Part shown: positions 1 through 8,807 of the stretch, in pieces
Position numbering within the stretch: position 1 is the stretch's first letter
Layout of the letters: every line of letters starts with the position of its first letter
NCBI GenBank assembly: GCA_023954035.1
Contig: JAMLIT010000022.1
Location: 1-57,597 of the forward strand
DNA: 57,597 nucleotides
Direction of reading: 5' to 3'
From: Burkholderiaceae bacterium
GTDB lineage: Bacteria > Pseudomonadota > Gammaproteobacteria > Burkholderiales > Burkholderiaceae_C
Program-made: the position numbers and the translations under genes
Notes under the pieces: model-generated
Database searches by the model: none
What the model was told of the DNA's origin: nothing
The model's input: the letters and a program-made list of their open reading frames with translations, nothing else

Positions 1-849
1 GTGCGTGAGCACCGCGGCTGCCTGGTGTGGGGCGGCACAGCGCAGCTCTCGCCGGCAGACGACGTATTGATTTCCGTCGAACGGCCACTGTCCATCGACT
101 CGCCGGGCCAGATGGTGGCCTCCATCCTGTCGAAAAAGATCGCTGCGGGCTCCACCCACCTGCTGCTCGACATTCCCGTCGGACCAACCGCCAAAGTGCG
201 CTCCACGGCCGAAGCGCAGCGATTGCGCCGCTTGTTCGAATACGTGGCGCAGCGCCTGGGCCTGGTGCTGGATGTGGTGATTACCGATGGCAGCCAGCCG
301 ATCGGCAATGGCGTAGGCCCGGTGCTGGAGGCGCGCGACGTGATGCGCGTGCTGCAGGGCGACCCGCGTGCACCCACCGATTTGCGCGAAAAATCGCTGC
401 GCCTGGCGGGGCGCATGATCGAGTTTCACCCCGACGTGCGCGGCGGCGCCGGCTACGCCATTGCGCGCGACATTCTCGAATCGGGTAGGGCGCTGGCGCG
501 CATGCAGGCCATCATTGCGGCGCAAGGGGCCCGCGCGTTCGACCCCGAGCACCCGCATTTGGGCCCCTTGCAGTTTGACGTCTGCGCCCCCCTCCCCGGG
601 ACCGTGACCGCCATCGACAACCTGCAGATGGCACGCATTGCCCGTCTTGCCGGCGCGCCAGTTGCGCGCGGTGCGGGTGTGGACCTGCTGTGCAAACTGG
701 GCGCCACCGTCGCGCCGGGCACCGCCCTTTACCGCGTGCACGCCAGCTACCCCGCCGACCTCGAATTCGCGCGCCAGGCCTGCGCGCGCGAAAGCGGTTA
801 CCGAATCGACGGCGCCGTGCCGCCCGGTCCCTCCCTGGAAGAAAATTGA
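1..849 (+). CDS. Thymidine/AMP phosphorylase family protein, archaeal type (5' partial)
   Basis: C-terminal 282 residues of a nucleoside/nucleotide phosphorylase of the pyrimidine phosphorylase superfamily. The run [20 protein letters not shown] is the phosphorylase core, and [17 protein letters not shown] belongs to the C-terminal domain. Family members are about 500 residues, so the frame continues past the left edge and the GTG at base 1 is probably not the start. The closest type appears to be the archaeal-style branch that includes AMP phosphorylase (AMP + phosphate giving adenine and ribose 1,5-bisphosphate), rather than enterobacterial DeoA; that assignment rests on overall look and context. 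A PRPP-synthetase-like gene starts 2 bp after the stop, so the two are almost certainly co-transcribed. Whether the substrate is thymidine, AMP or another NMP cannot be decided here. Confidence 0.82.
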   Translation: MREHRGCLVWGGTAQLSPADDVLISVERPLSIDSPGQMVASILSKKIAAGSTHLLLDIPVGPTAKVRSTAEAQRLRRLFEYVAQRLGLVLDVVITDGSQPIGNGVGPVLEARDVMRVLQGDPRAPTDLREKSLRLAGRMIEFHPDVRGGAGYAIARDILESGRALARMQAIIAAQGARAFDPEHPHLGPLQFDVCAPLPGTVTAIDNLQMARIARLAGAPVARGAGVDLLCKLGATVAPGTALYRVHASYPADLEFARQACARESGYRIDGAVPPGPSLEEN

Positions 850-851
850 CC

Positions 852-1766
852 ATGGACAGTCCCGAAGAACCTGGGGCGTGCCTGCTCCACTTTGCCGATG
901 AGGCGAGCAGCGCAGGCCGCCTGGCCGCTGCCACGGGCCTGCGCCCCCTGGCGATCGAACGCCACCGCTTCCCGGACGGAGAAATCAAGCTGCGCCTGCC
1001 CGTGGACGCCGCCGGGCGCTTGCCCCGACGCGCCGTGCTGCTGCGCAGCTTGCACCAGCCCAACGAAAAGCTGATCGAACTGCTGCTGGCCGCCGAAACT
1101 GCGCGCGCGCTGGGCGTGCAATCGCTCGCCCTGGTGGCGCCGTACCTGGCCTACATGCGCCAGGACATCGCTTTTCAACCCGGTGAAGCGGTGAGCCAGC
1201 GCATCGTCGGCCCGTTTTTGGGGCGATTGTTTGATGCTGTGGTCACTGTGGACCCGCATCTGCACCGCATTGCACGGCTGGACGAGGCCATTCCTGGGCG
1301 CGCCTGCGCCGTGGTCAGCGGCGCGCCGCTGCTGGCCGACTGGATTGCTGCGCAGCGGGAGGCGCCGCTACTGCTCGGGCCGGATGCCGAATCGGCGCAG
1401 TGGGTGGCCCAGGCGGCCGCCCGGCATGTTTTTGAGTCTGCGGTCTGCAGCAAGACGCGCCACGGCGACCGCCAGGTCGCTGTCACGCTGCCCGATGTGT
1501 TCCTGCGTGGGCGCAGCGTGGTTTTGCTGGATGACGTGGCCAGCACCGGCCATACCCTGATCGAGGCGACCCGATTGCTGCGGGCGGCGGGTGCGGCATC
1601 GGTTGACGTGGCCGTGACCCATGCGCTGCTGGCGGACGCCGATCTGGCGGCGCTGCATGCTGCGGGCGTGGGTGCCTTCTGGAGTACCGACTGCGTTGCC
1701 CACCCGAGCAACTGTGTTTATATGGCGCAAACCTTGGGGCGTGCGCTGGGCGAACTGGGCTGGTGA
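852..1766 (+). CDS. Ribose-phosphate pyrophosphokinase-like protein (PRPP synthetase family)
   Basis: 304-residue PRPP synthetase homologue. The PRPP-binding loop VVLLDDVASTGHTL is clear around residue 220, and the segment APYLAYMRQD followed by VTVDPHLHR corresponds to the catalytic region of PRPP synthetases. It looks more like the short archaeal (class III) enzymes than the housekeeping Prs of betaproteobacteria. The ATG at 852 is chosen because it starts 2 bp after the upstream phosphorylase, and an earlier ATG in the same frame would run deep into that gene. Family role: ribose 5-phosphate + ATP giving PRPP + AMP. Together with the phosphorylase it suggests a nucleotide salvage or ribose-phosphate recycling unit. 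It may be a divergent paralogue with another substrate. Confidence 0.85.
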   Translation: MDSPEEPGACLLHFADEASSAGRLAAATGLRPLAIERHRFPDGEIKLRLPVDAAGRLPRRAVLLRSLHQPNEKLIELLLAAETARALGVQSLALVAPYLAYMRQDIAFQPGEAVSQRIVGPFLGRLFDAVVTVDPHLHRIARLDEAIPGRACAVVSGAPLLADWIAAQREAPLLLGPDAESAQWVAQAAARHVFESAVCSKTRHGDRQVAVTLPDVFLRGRSVVLLDDVASTGHTLIEATRLLRAAGAASVDVAVTHALLADADLAALHAAGVGAFWSTDCVAHPSNCVYMAQTLGRALGELGW

Positions 1767-1829
1767 AGGTGCCTGGGGCAGCCACCACACGCGACAATGG
1801 AGCGTTAGAACCCGCGAAGGACCCTTGTT

Positions 1830-2432
1830 ATGTTGCTTGATGCCTCCGAATGCCAGCTGGTGCTGGTGGACTACCAGGAGCGGTTGATGCCGGTCATCCA
1901 CGATGCATCGGCCACCCTGGCCAATGCCTTGCGTCTGGCGCGCCTGGCGCAACTGATGGACGTGCCGGTCTGGGGCACCGAGCAGAACCCCTCGCGCCTG
2001 GGCCCCAACGACGCCCAGTTGCGCGCGCTGTGCAGGGACACCCTTGCGAAAATGCATTTCAGCGCCGCCGAAGAAGGTCTGGGCGAATGGCTTCGCCCGC
2101 CCGCCAAGCCCCCGGCGGGCAATGCACGCAGCCTGCCCAAACACCTGCAGAAAACGGCGCAGCAAGCGCCCGAGCGCAATGCCATCGTCATTGCGGGTTG
2201 TGAGGCCCATGTCTGCCTGTTGCAAACGGCGCTCGGCTTGCTGGAAGACGAGTTCGAGGTCTGGGTCGTGACCGACGCCTGCAGCTCGCGCACCGAACGC
2301 AACCGCGACGCTGCCTACGATCGCCTGGCGGGCGCTGGCGCCGAACTGGTCACGACCGAAATGGTGGCCTTCGAGTGGTTGGCCAGCTGCGAAAACCCGG
2401 TGTTCCGCGAAGCACTCGCGCTCATCAAATAA
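1830..2432 (+). CDS. Isochorismatase-family cysteine hydrolase
   Basis: 200-residue hydrolase with the isochorismatase/nicotinamidase fold. The catalytic triad can be placed: Asp in LVLVDYQ near residue 14, Lys in LAKMHFS near residue 72, and the nucleophile Cys in VIAGCEAHVC near residue 130. The family includes isochorismatases, nicotinamidases and YcaC-like hydrolases of unknown substrate; the short length and lack of a metal-site motif favour the YcaC-like group. The loop rich in Pro and Lys between residues 92 and 112 is unusual. It follows the PRPP-synthetase gene by 63 bp and precedes the DUF2254 gene by 7 bp, so the latter two are probably one transcript. Substrate unknown. Confidence 0.88.
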   Translation: MLLDASECQLVLVDYQERLMPVIHDASATLANALRLARLAQLMDVPVWGTEQNPSRLGPNDAQLRALCRDTLAKMHFSAAEEGLGEWLRPPAKPPAGNARSLPKHLQKTAQQAPERNAIVIAGCEAHVCLLQTALGLLEDEFEVWVVTDACSSRTERNRDAAYDRLAGAGAELVTTEMVAFEWLASCENPVFREALALIK

Positions 2433-2439
2433 GGCGCCC

Positions 2440-3777
2440 ATGGCTGGGCCGGACTTGGCGTCGCTTTCCTCGCTGTTCTCGCGCGATACGCTGCGCTTTG
2501 TGCTGCGCCGCATCCGCGAGCGCCTGTGGGTCAAGCCGCTGTTCATCGGCATCCTTTCGGTCGTCGCGGTGTTCCTGGCCAAGCTCTCGGACCACTATGA
2601 GCAGAGCGACTGGATTCCCGTCATCACGACCGACTCGGTGCAGAGCCTGCTCTCGGTGATGGCGGCCAGCATGCTGCCGATTGCGATGTTCGCCGTGGCG
2701 TCCATGGTGTCGGCGTACTCGTCGGCCAGCAACACCGCCACGCCGCGCAGTTTTCCGCTCGTGATCTCCGACGACGTCTCGCAAAACGCGCTCTCCGCCT
2801 TCATGGGCGCCTTCATTTTCAGCGTCGTGGCCTTGACGGCGTCCAAGAACCAGTATTTCGAGGGCAACGGCCGTTTCACGCTGTTTTCGCTGACACTGCT
2901 GGTCCTTGCCTTCGTGATCTTTACCTTCGTGCGCTGGGTGGACCGCATCGCGCGCCTGGGGCGCCTGGGGACCACCGTCGACCAGGCCGAGCGTGCGACG
3001 GCCGCGGTCATGCGGCGGCGGCGCGATGCGCCCACGCTGGGCGGCGTGCTGCTGCCCGCGGGCAGCCAGCCGGCAGGCGACGCAGTGTTTGCCGACGAGG
3101 TGGGCTACGTCCAGCGCATCGACATGGAAGCGCTACAGGCATTTGCCAAAAAGACCGGAGGGACGGTGGTGGTCCATGCCCTGCCGGGAGCCTTTGCCTT
3201 GCCGGGGCGGGCCTTGGCGTTCTACACCGTCGACCCGGCGCTGCAGGAGGCCGTCGATCCTGGCGCCCTGGTGCGGGCCTTTCGCATTGGCGGCGACCGC
3301 TTGTTTGACGACGACCCGCGCTTTGGGCTGGTGGTTCTGGCGGAGATCGCGGGACGCGCCCTCTCGCCCGCAGTGAACGACCCGGGAACCGCGATCGACA
3401 TCGTGGGCACGCTTACGCGCTTGTTCGTGCTGTGGAATGCTCCTGGTGAAAAGGCGCAGGACGCGCCGCGCTTTGACCGGGTGCACGTGCCCTTGCTGGA
3501 GGTGGCGGCCATGTTTGACGATGCGTTTACGCCGATCGCCCGCGATGGTGCGGCCTGTGTGGAGGTGGGTGTGCGGCTGCAAAAAGCCTTTTTTGCCTTG
3601 GGCCTGTGCGGCGACGATGCCCTGCGGGACGCCGCCTTGCGCCACGCCCGGCTGGCCCTTGCCCGCGCCGAACAGGCGCTCACGCTCCCCGAGGACCTGA
3701 ATACAGTGCGTGATTTCGCCGCGTTTGCGCTGCAGTCCGGACAGGGCCGGACTCGAAGCGCTGGTCGGGCTGGCTGA
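2440..3777 (+). CDS. DUF2254 domain-containing integral membrane protein
   Basis: 445-residue protein with four hydrophobic segments in the first 165 residues (roughly 35-52, 72-94, 115-133 and 145-163) followed by a soluble domain of about 270 residues, the layout of DUF2254 proteins. The conserved stretch AEIAGRALSPAVNDPGTAID near residues 303-322 is a family hallmark. No enzymatic motif is evident and the family role is not established. It starts 7 bp after the hydrolase stop codon, implying translational coupling. The C-terminal soluble half is predicted cytoplasmic, from the even number of membrane spans and an N-terminus carrying several Arg residues. Confidence 0.85.
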   Translation: MAGPDLASLSSLFSRDTLRFVLRRIRERLWVKPLFIGILSVVAVFLAKLSDHYEQSDWIPVITTDSVQSLLSVMAASMLPIAMFAVASMVSAYSSASNTATPRSFPLVISDDVSQNALSAFMGAFIFSVVALTASKNQYFEGNGRFTLFSLTLLVLAFVIFTFVRWVDRIARLGRLGTTVDQAERATAAVMRRRRDAPTLGGVLLPAGSQPAGDAVFADEVGYVQRIDMEALQAFAKKTGGTVVVHALPGAFALPGRALAFYTVDPALQEAVDPGALVRAFRIGGDRLFDDDPRFGLVVLAEIAGRALSPAVNDPGTAIDIVGTLTRLFVLWNAPGEKAQDAPRFDRVHVPLLEVAAMFDDAFTPIARDGAACVEVGVRLQKAFFALGLCGDDALRDAALRHARLALARAEQALTLPEDLNTVRDFAAFALQSGQGRTRSAGRAG

Positions 3778-3828
3778 TTGAGCGTAGGGTGTCGGGGCAC
3801 GCGGGCGCGTCAGCTTGCTGCAAGATCG

Positions 3829-3846
3829 TTATGAATAATTATGAAT
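3829..3846. promoter_or_regulatory. Direct repeat upstream of prpE, possible operator
   Basis: The octamer TTATGAAT occurs twice with 10-bp periodicity (3829-3836 and 3839-3846), one helical turn apart, within the only AT-rich stretch of the 115-bp gap before prpE. This suggests binding of a regulator to one DNA face or part of the promoter. No regulator gene is adjacent, so its identity is open. Confidence 0.35.
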
Positions 3847-3892
3847 GCAAAAGCTGCGCCGCGGCGCAGTGCCTTTCAGTCCAGGAGAGACC

Positions 3893-5788
3893 ATGACCAG
3901 TTATGCCGAGTTTTACCGCCAATCCATCGATCAGCGCGACGACTTCTGGGCCACGCAGGCCCGGCTGGTCGACTGGCAGACCCCGCCGCAGCAGGTCTGC
4001 GACTACAGCCACCCGCCGTTTGCCAAATGGTTCGTGGGCGGCACGACCAACCTGTGCCACAACGCGGTGGATCGGCATCTGGCCGATCGGGGCGAGCAGG
4101 CGGCGCTGGTCGCCATTTCCACCGAGACCGACACCGAGCGCAGCTACAGCTTCCGCGAACTGCATGCCGAGGTGCAGCGCATGGCGGCCAGCCTGTTGGC
4201 GCTGGGCGTCAAGAAGGGCGACCGCGTCCTGATCTACATGCCCATGGTGGCTGAGGCCGCTTTTGCCATGCTGGCCTGCGCGCGCATTGGCGCGCTGCAC
4301 AGCGTGGTGTTTGGTGGTTTTGCCTCCGGGTCGCTGGCCTCGCGCATCGACGACGCCGAGCCCGTGGTCATCGTCAGCGCAGACGCAGGTTCGCGCGGCG
4401 GCAAGGCCGTGGCCTACAAGCCGCTGCTCGACGAGGCGATTCGCCAGGCCCGCCACCAACCCGGCGCGGTGCTGCTGGTCGACCGCGGCCTGGTTCCCAT
4501 GGAGCTGGAGTCCGGCCGGGACCACCTGTGGAACGACTTGCGCGCCGAGCACATGGACGCGCAGGTCCCCTGCGAATGGTTGGCGTCCACGCACCCGAGC
4601 TACACGCTGTACACCAGCGGAACCACGGGCAAGCCCAAGGGCGTGCAGCGCGACACCGGCGGTTACGCCGTGGCGCTGGCGGCCAGCATGAAACACATCT
4701 TCAATGCCCGGGCAGGCCAGACCTTTTTCGCCACCAGCGACATCGGCTGGGTGGTGGGGCATAGCTACATCATTTATGGCCCCTTGATCGCCGGGATGAC
4801 CACGATCATGTACGAGGGCCTGCCCACCCGGCCCGATGCCGGGGTCTGGTGGAGCATCGTCGAGAAATACCAGGTCACGCACATGTTCTCCGCGCCCACC
4901 GCGGTGCGCGTGCTCAAGAAGCAAGATCCGGCCTATCTCAAGAAGTACGACGTCTCCAGTCTCAAGGCGCTTTGGCTGGCGGGCGAGCCGCTGGACGAGC
5001 CCACAGCGCAGTGGATCAGCGATGCGCTGCAAGTGCCCATCATCGACAACTACTGGCAGACGGAAACCGGCTGGCCCATTCTTACGCTTGCCAACGGCAT
5101 CGAGCAGCAGACGACACGCTTTGGCAGCCCGGGCAAAGCCATGTATGGCTACCACGTCAAGCTCATCGACGAGGCCACCGGCCAGGAACTGACCGAACCC
5201 AACCAGAAGGGGGTGGTCGCCATCGAAGGGCCGCTGCCCCCGGGCTGCATGCAAACCGTGTGGCGCGACGACGAGCGCTTTGTCAGCACCTACTGGAGCA
5301 CCATTCCCGGCCGGCAGATCTACAGCACCTTTGACTGGGGCATTCGTGACGCCGACGGCTATTACTTCATCCTGGGCCGCACCGACGATGTGATCAACGT
5401 CGCTGGCCACCGCCTGGGAACGCGCGAGATCGAGGAATCCATTTCATCGCACCCCAACATTGCCGAGGTGGCGGTGGTGGGCGTGGCAGACAACCTCAAG
5501 GGCCAGGTGGCCATGGCGTTCGCCGTGCCGCGCGATGCCACGGGGCTGGAGGACGCGGCCGCGCGCATGAAGCTCGAAGGCGAAGTGATGAAGCAGGTGG
5601 ACAAGCAACTGGGCGCCGTGGCGCGCCCGTCGCGGGTGTTTTTCGTCACTGCCCTGCCCAAGACCCGCAGCGGCAAGCTGCTGCGTCGCGCCCTGCAGGC
5701 GGTCGCCGAGGGGCGCGACCCGGGCGACCTGACCACCATGGAAGACCCCGCGGCGCTGCAGCAGGTGCGCTCCATGGTGGCTGCATAG
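3893..5788 (+). CDS. prpE: Propionyl-CoA synthetase
   Basis: 631-residue acyl-adenylate-forming enzyme: propionate + ATP + CoA giving propionyl-CoA + AMP + PPi. The AMP-binding loop YTSGTTGKPKGVQRDTGGY, the YWQTETGWP motif and the C-terminal catalytic lysine motif KTRSGKLLRRAL are intact. RDTGGY and the length match PrpE rather than acetyl-CoA synthetase. The ATG at 3893 follows the ribosome site AGGAGA (3883-3888); an in-frame ATG 48 bp upstream lacks one. The gene stands alone, with no prpBCD nearby. Its product would feed either a methylcitrate cycle elsewhere or the propionyl-CoA carboxylase encoded at the right end of this window. The stop codon TAG overlaps a dispersed repeat that folds as a terminator. 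Confidence 0.96.
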   Translation: MTSYAEFYRQSIDQRDDFWATQARLVDWQTPPQQVCDYSHPPFAKWFVGGTTNLCHNAVDRHLADRGEQAALVAISTETDTERSYSFRELHAEVQRMAASLLALGVKKGDRVLIYMPMVAEAAFAMLACARIGALHSVVFGGFASGSLASRIDDAEPVVIVSADAGSRGGKAVAYKPLLDEAIRQARHQPGAVLLVDRGLVPMELESGRDHLWNDLRAEHMDAQVPCEWLASTHPSYTLYTSGTTGKPKGVQRDTGGYAVALAASMKHIFNARAGQTFFATSDIGWVVGHSYIIYGPLIAGMTTIMYEGLPTRPDAGVWWSIVEKYQVTHMFSAPTAVRVLKKQDPAYLKKYDVSSLKALWLAGEPLDEPTAQWISDALQVPIIDNYWQTETGWPILTLANGIEQQTTRFGSPGKAMYGYHVKLIDEATGQELTEPNQKGVVAIEGPLPPGCMQTVWRDDERFVSTYWSTIPGRQIYSTFDWGIRDADGYYFILGRTDDVINVAGHRLGTREIEESISSHPNIAEVAVVGVADNLKGQVAMAFAVPRDATGLEDAAARMKLEGEVMKQVDKQLGAVARPSRVFFVTALPKTRSGKLLRRALQAVAEGRDPGDLTTMEDPAALQQVRSMVAA

Positions 5789-5843
5789 CTATCAAAATAA
5801 GAGCTTCCAGCGCTTTCCCAACAAGCGCTGGGGCCTTTTTTAG
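5787..5843. repeat. Dispersed palindromic element, copy 1
   Basis: Copy of the roughly 55-bp family. It begins with GCTATCAAAATA, has the stem described under the terminator, and ends in a T-run. It occupies the whole gap between convergent prpE and the GGDEF/EAL gene, and both stop codons lie inside it. Confidence 0.9.
5807..5841 (+). terminator. Rho-independent terminator formed by repeat copy 1
   Basis: Perfect 9-bp arms CCAGCGCTT (5807-5815) and AAGCGCTGG (5823-5831) with a 7-base loop, followed by GGCC and a run of T. It should stop transcription leaving prpE. In the opposite direction the tail is AAGCTCTTATTTT, a weaker U-tract for the GGDEF/EAL gene. Confidence 0.8.
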
Positions 5844-8773
5844 CCAGATTCCGGACGCAGCCAGGCCCGCGGCGCCTGCCACTGGTGCAGCCAGTCCTGG
5901 AAGGCGGGAGCCGGCATCGGCCGGGCAATGAAGTAGCCCTGGGCCTGGGCGCAGCCCATTTGCAGCAGCATCTGCCCCTGGTCTTCGGTTTCCACGCCCT
6001 CGGCAATCACCTTGTAGCCGAAGGAACGGGCCAGGCCGATGACGCCCTGAACGATGGCCAGGTCCCCCGCCTCGTCCATCATGCCGCTGACGAAGCTCTG
6101 GTCGATCTTGAGCGTGTGCAGCGGCAGACGGCGCAGATAGGTCAGCGACGAGTAGCCGGTGCCAAAATCGTCCAGCGACACCGTAATGCCCAAGGCGCGC
6201 AGCTCGCGCAGGGTCTGCGCCACGCGGTCGAGATGAAACAGCGCCGTCGCCTCGGTGATTTCCAGGTCCAGCAGGTCCACCGGCGCCCGAGGATGGGCCT
6301 GGAGCTGCGCCGACATCCACTGCGCGAAGTCCTTTTGCTGCAGATGCAGGGCCGAGACGTTGATGCTCAGCGGGAACCGCAGCCCGGACTGGCAGAACCC
6401 CTCGATCAGCGAGAGGCCCGCGTCGACCACCCAGGCGCCAAACAGCGTCTCCAGTTCCGTCCCCTCGATAAAAGGCAGGAAGGCCCCGGGCGAGAGCACG
6501 CCGCGTTCGGGGTGGTTCCAGCGCGCCAGGGCTTCGGCCCCCACCAACGTCCCCAGGCGCATGTCGACCTTGGGCTGCAGGTACAGCTCGAACTGGCCGG
6601 CCGCAAGGGCTTCGCGCAAATGCCCCATCTGGGCGCGCATCTGAATCTGCTCGCGCTCCTGCGCCGCATCGAACTCGTGGAAGCGGTTGCGTCCCGCCTG
6701 CTTGGCGGCATACATGGCCTGATCGGCGTGGCGCAGCAAGGTGTCGGCGTCGGCGTCGTCCCGGGGAAACAGCGTGTAGCCTATGCTCGCCGTCACGCCG
6801 ATGGCTTCGCCCTGCAGGATGTAGGGCGCGGAAATGCTGTCCATCAGCCGCGCCAGCGCACGCTGGGCGTCTTCGCTGGAGGACAGCTCGGGCAAAAGAA
6901 TGGCAAATTCATCGCCGCCGAGCCGGGCCACGCAGTCCTGCGGGCGCATGGCGGCGCTCAGGCGCCGGGCGGCGCAACGGAGCAACTCGTCGCCGGTTTC
7001 GTGCCCGAAGCGGTCGTTGACCGGTTTGAATCCGTCGAGGTCCAGATAAGCCACGCCCAGCAACTGGCCGCTGGCTCGCGCCTGGGCCATGGCCTGCGAG
7101 AGCTGCTCGGCCATCAGCACGCGGTTGGGCAGGTCGGTCAGGGCGTCGTAGTGCGCGAGATGCTGGAGCAGGAGCTCCTGCTCGCGCTGGCCGGTCACAT
7201 CGATGGTGACCCCGAGCATGCGGCTTGGCTTGCCATCGGCGCCCCAGGCCACGATCTTGCCCAGGTTGCGCATCCAGCGCTGGCCTTCAAGGGCGCCCGG
7301 CACGGTGGTGATGAGGTCGAATGTGGTCGCCGGCGCGCGCGCGTGGCGCCGCAGCTCGGCATGGATGCGCGCCGCGTCGCTGGAGCCCGCGCATTGGTCA
7401 AAAGGCACAGCGTCCTGCGGCGAAAGGTCCACCCCGCGCATGCGGTGCCAGCGCGCGTCGCCAGTGACCAGGCCGGTGGTGATGTCGCAATCCCACAGGC
7501 CGACCGAAGCGGCTTCGAGCGTGAGGCTGAGCACGGCCTCGCGCTCGCGCATGGCTTCCTCAGAGCGTTTGCGGTCGGTGATGTCGTGCAGCGCAAACAG
7601 CCAGCACTCGGTGCTTCCCAGGGTGATTCTGCGCGTCGATTGCTGCACCGTCAGCGGCGGGCCCACGCGCGGGCGCACCACCGCTTCCACCGGCCGGTCC
7701 TTTTCGCCGCGCAGCGTAGGCTCGAGCACGTTCAGGCGCTCCTGGGTGGTATAGAGCCCCAAATCGATCACCGTGCTGCCTATGGCTTCGGCGCGTGCGA
7801 TGCCGGTCATCGCCTCCCATGCCGGGTTGACGTCGACATACACGCCGTCGGCGCAGCGCGTAATGCCCATGGGGTAGGGCAGCATCTGAAAGACGAGCCG
7901 AAAGCGCTGCTGCGATTCGCGCAGCGCTTGCTCGGCGCGGTGCGCGGCGTCGATGTCCTGGGCCACGCCGCGCATCTTCAGCGTGCGGCCATTTTCACGC
8001 ACCGCCTCGCCATGCACGCGCATCCAGCGCGGGCTGGCGTCGTCCACCCGAAGAATCTGCAGATCGAGCGCCCAAGACTTGCCCTCGCGCAGACCGGCCT
8101 GCAGGGCCGAGCGCAAGGCGGCCCGCCAAGGCGGCGCCACCATTTCCTCGATATAGTCGGACGGAGGCGGGCTGCCGTGGGGCAGGCCATGAATTTCGCA
8201 ACAGACGTTGGTCCAATGCACCAAGTTTCCCGAAGCATCCGCTTCCCATGCGCCCAAACGGGCGATGCGCCCGGCCTGTGTGAGCAGCGCGTTGGCGGCG
8301 AGAAGGTCGTCCTGCACCCGCTTTTCCCGCGTCATGTCATGGAAGACGAAGACCATGCAGGCCTGACCGTCCACCTCGACAGGGCACACCGACATCAGGC
8401 CGGGAACCTTGCGCCCCTGCGCGCGGGCCTTCATGCTCAGTTGATCGACCCTGCCGTCGCGCGCCAGCGCATCGAGCAGGCGCTTGCGTTCGGCGGCAGA
8501 TTCCCAGACTTGCAGTTCCAGCGAGGTGCGTCCCAGGACTTGCTCGCGCGTCAGACCGAGAAACGTGCAAAAGGCAGGATTGACCTCGATGTAGCAGCCA
8601 TCGGACACGCGCGTGATGCCGCAGGGGTCGGGCAGCGCCTGGGAGATGGCGCTGAATTTGGCCTCGGAGCTGAGCAGCGTGCTCAGGCTGCGAACGCTGC
8701 TTTCGTCGACCGCCTCCATCTCGCCGGGCGCCGCGCCGGGCAAGGGATCGTTGCGGGTAAGCGGAAGCGCCAT
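5840..8773 (-). CDS. PAS-PAS-PAS-PAS-GGDEF-EAL cyclic-di-GMP signalling protein
   Basis: 977-residue cytoplasmic sensor with about four PAS domains (approximately residues 38-155, 165-285, 290-405 and 410-535), a GGDEF diguanylate cyclase (about 545-700) and an EAL phosphodiesterase (about 715-960). The cyclase has an intact active site, RLGGDEFAILL, and an inhibitory site RPQD exactly five residues before GGDEF. The EAL half also looks active: GAEALARW, EITEATAL, DDFGTGYSS and EGVE are all present. No membrane segments are seen, so the input is probably intracellular (redox, haem or small molecule through PAS). Both activities could operate, with direction set by the PAS signals. No ribosome site is obvious before the ATG; translation could begin at Met19 instead. 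Confidence 0.93.
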   Translation of the reverse strand: MALPLTRNDPLPGAAPGEMEAVDESSVRSLSTLLSSEAKFSAISQALPDPCGITRVSDGCYIEVNPAFCTFLGLTREQVLGRTSLELQVWESAAERKRLLDALARDGRVDQLSMKARAQGRKVPGLMSVCPVEVDGQACMVFVFHDMTREKRVQDDLLAANALLTQAGRIARLGAWEADASGNLVHWTNVCCEIHGLPHGSPPPSDYIEEMVAPPWRAALRSALQAGLREGKSWALDLQILRVDDASPRWMRVHGEAVRENGRTLKMRGVAQDIDAAHRAEQALRESQQRFRLVFQMLPYPMGITRCADGVYVDVNPAWEAMTGIARAEAIGSTVIDLGLYTTQERLNVLEPTLRGEKDRPVEAVVRPRVGPPLTVQQSTRRITLGSTECWLFALHDITDRKRSEEAMREREAVLSLTLEAASVGLWDCDITTGLVTGDARWHRMRGVDLSPQDAVPFDQCAGSSDAARIHAELRRHARAPATTFDLITTVPGALEGQRWMRNLGKIVAWGADGKPSRMLGVTIDVTGQREQELLLQHLAHYDALTDLPNRVLMAEQLSQAMAQARASGQLLGVAYLDLDGFKPVNDRFGHETGDELLRCAARRLSAAMRPQDCVARLGGDEFAILLPELSSSEDAQRALARLMDSISAPYILQGEAIGVTASIGYTLFPRDDADADTLLRHADQAMYAAKQAGRNRFHEFDAAQEREQIQMRAQMGHLREALAAGQFELYLQPKVDMRLGTLVGAEALARWNHPERGVLSPGAFLPFIEGTELETLFGAWVVDAGLSLIEGFCQSGLRFPLSINVSALHLQQKDFAQWMSAQLQAHPRAPVDLLDLEITEATALFHLDRVAQTLRELRALGITVSLDDFGTGYSSLTYLRRLPLHTLKIDQSFVSGMMDEAGDLAIVQGVIGLARSFGYKVIAEGVETEDQGQMLLQMGCAQAQGYFIARPMPAPAFQDWLHQWQAPRAWLRPESG

Positions 8774-8807
8774 GGGCGCAGTTTAGGCGATCGCGCGCGC
8801 TTTGGCG

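Noticed and set aside
3839-5410. Minus-strand open frame of 523 codons opposite prpE
   Set aside because: Antisense shadow of a clear propionyl-CoA synthetase; no recognisable motif.
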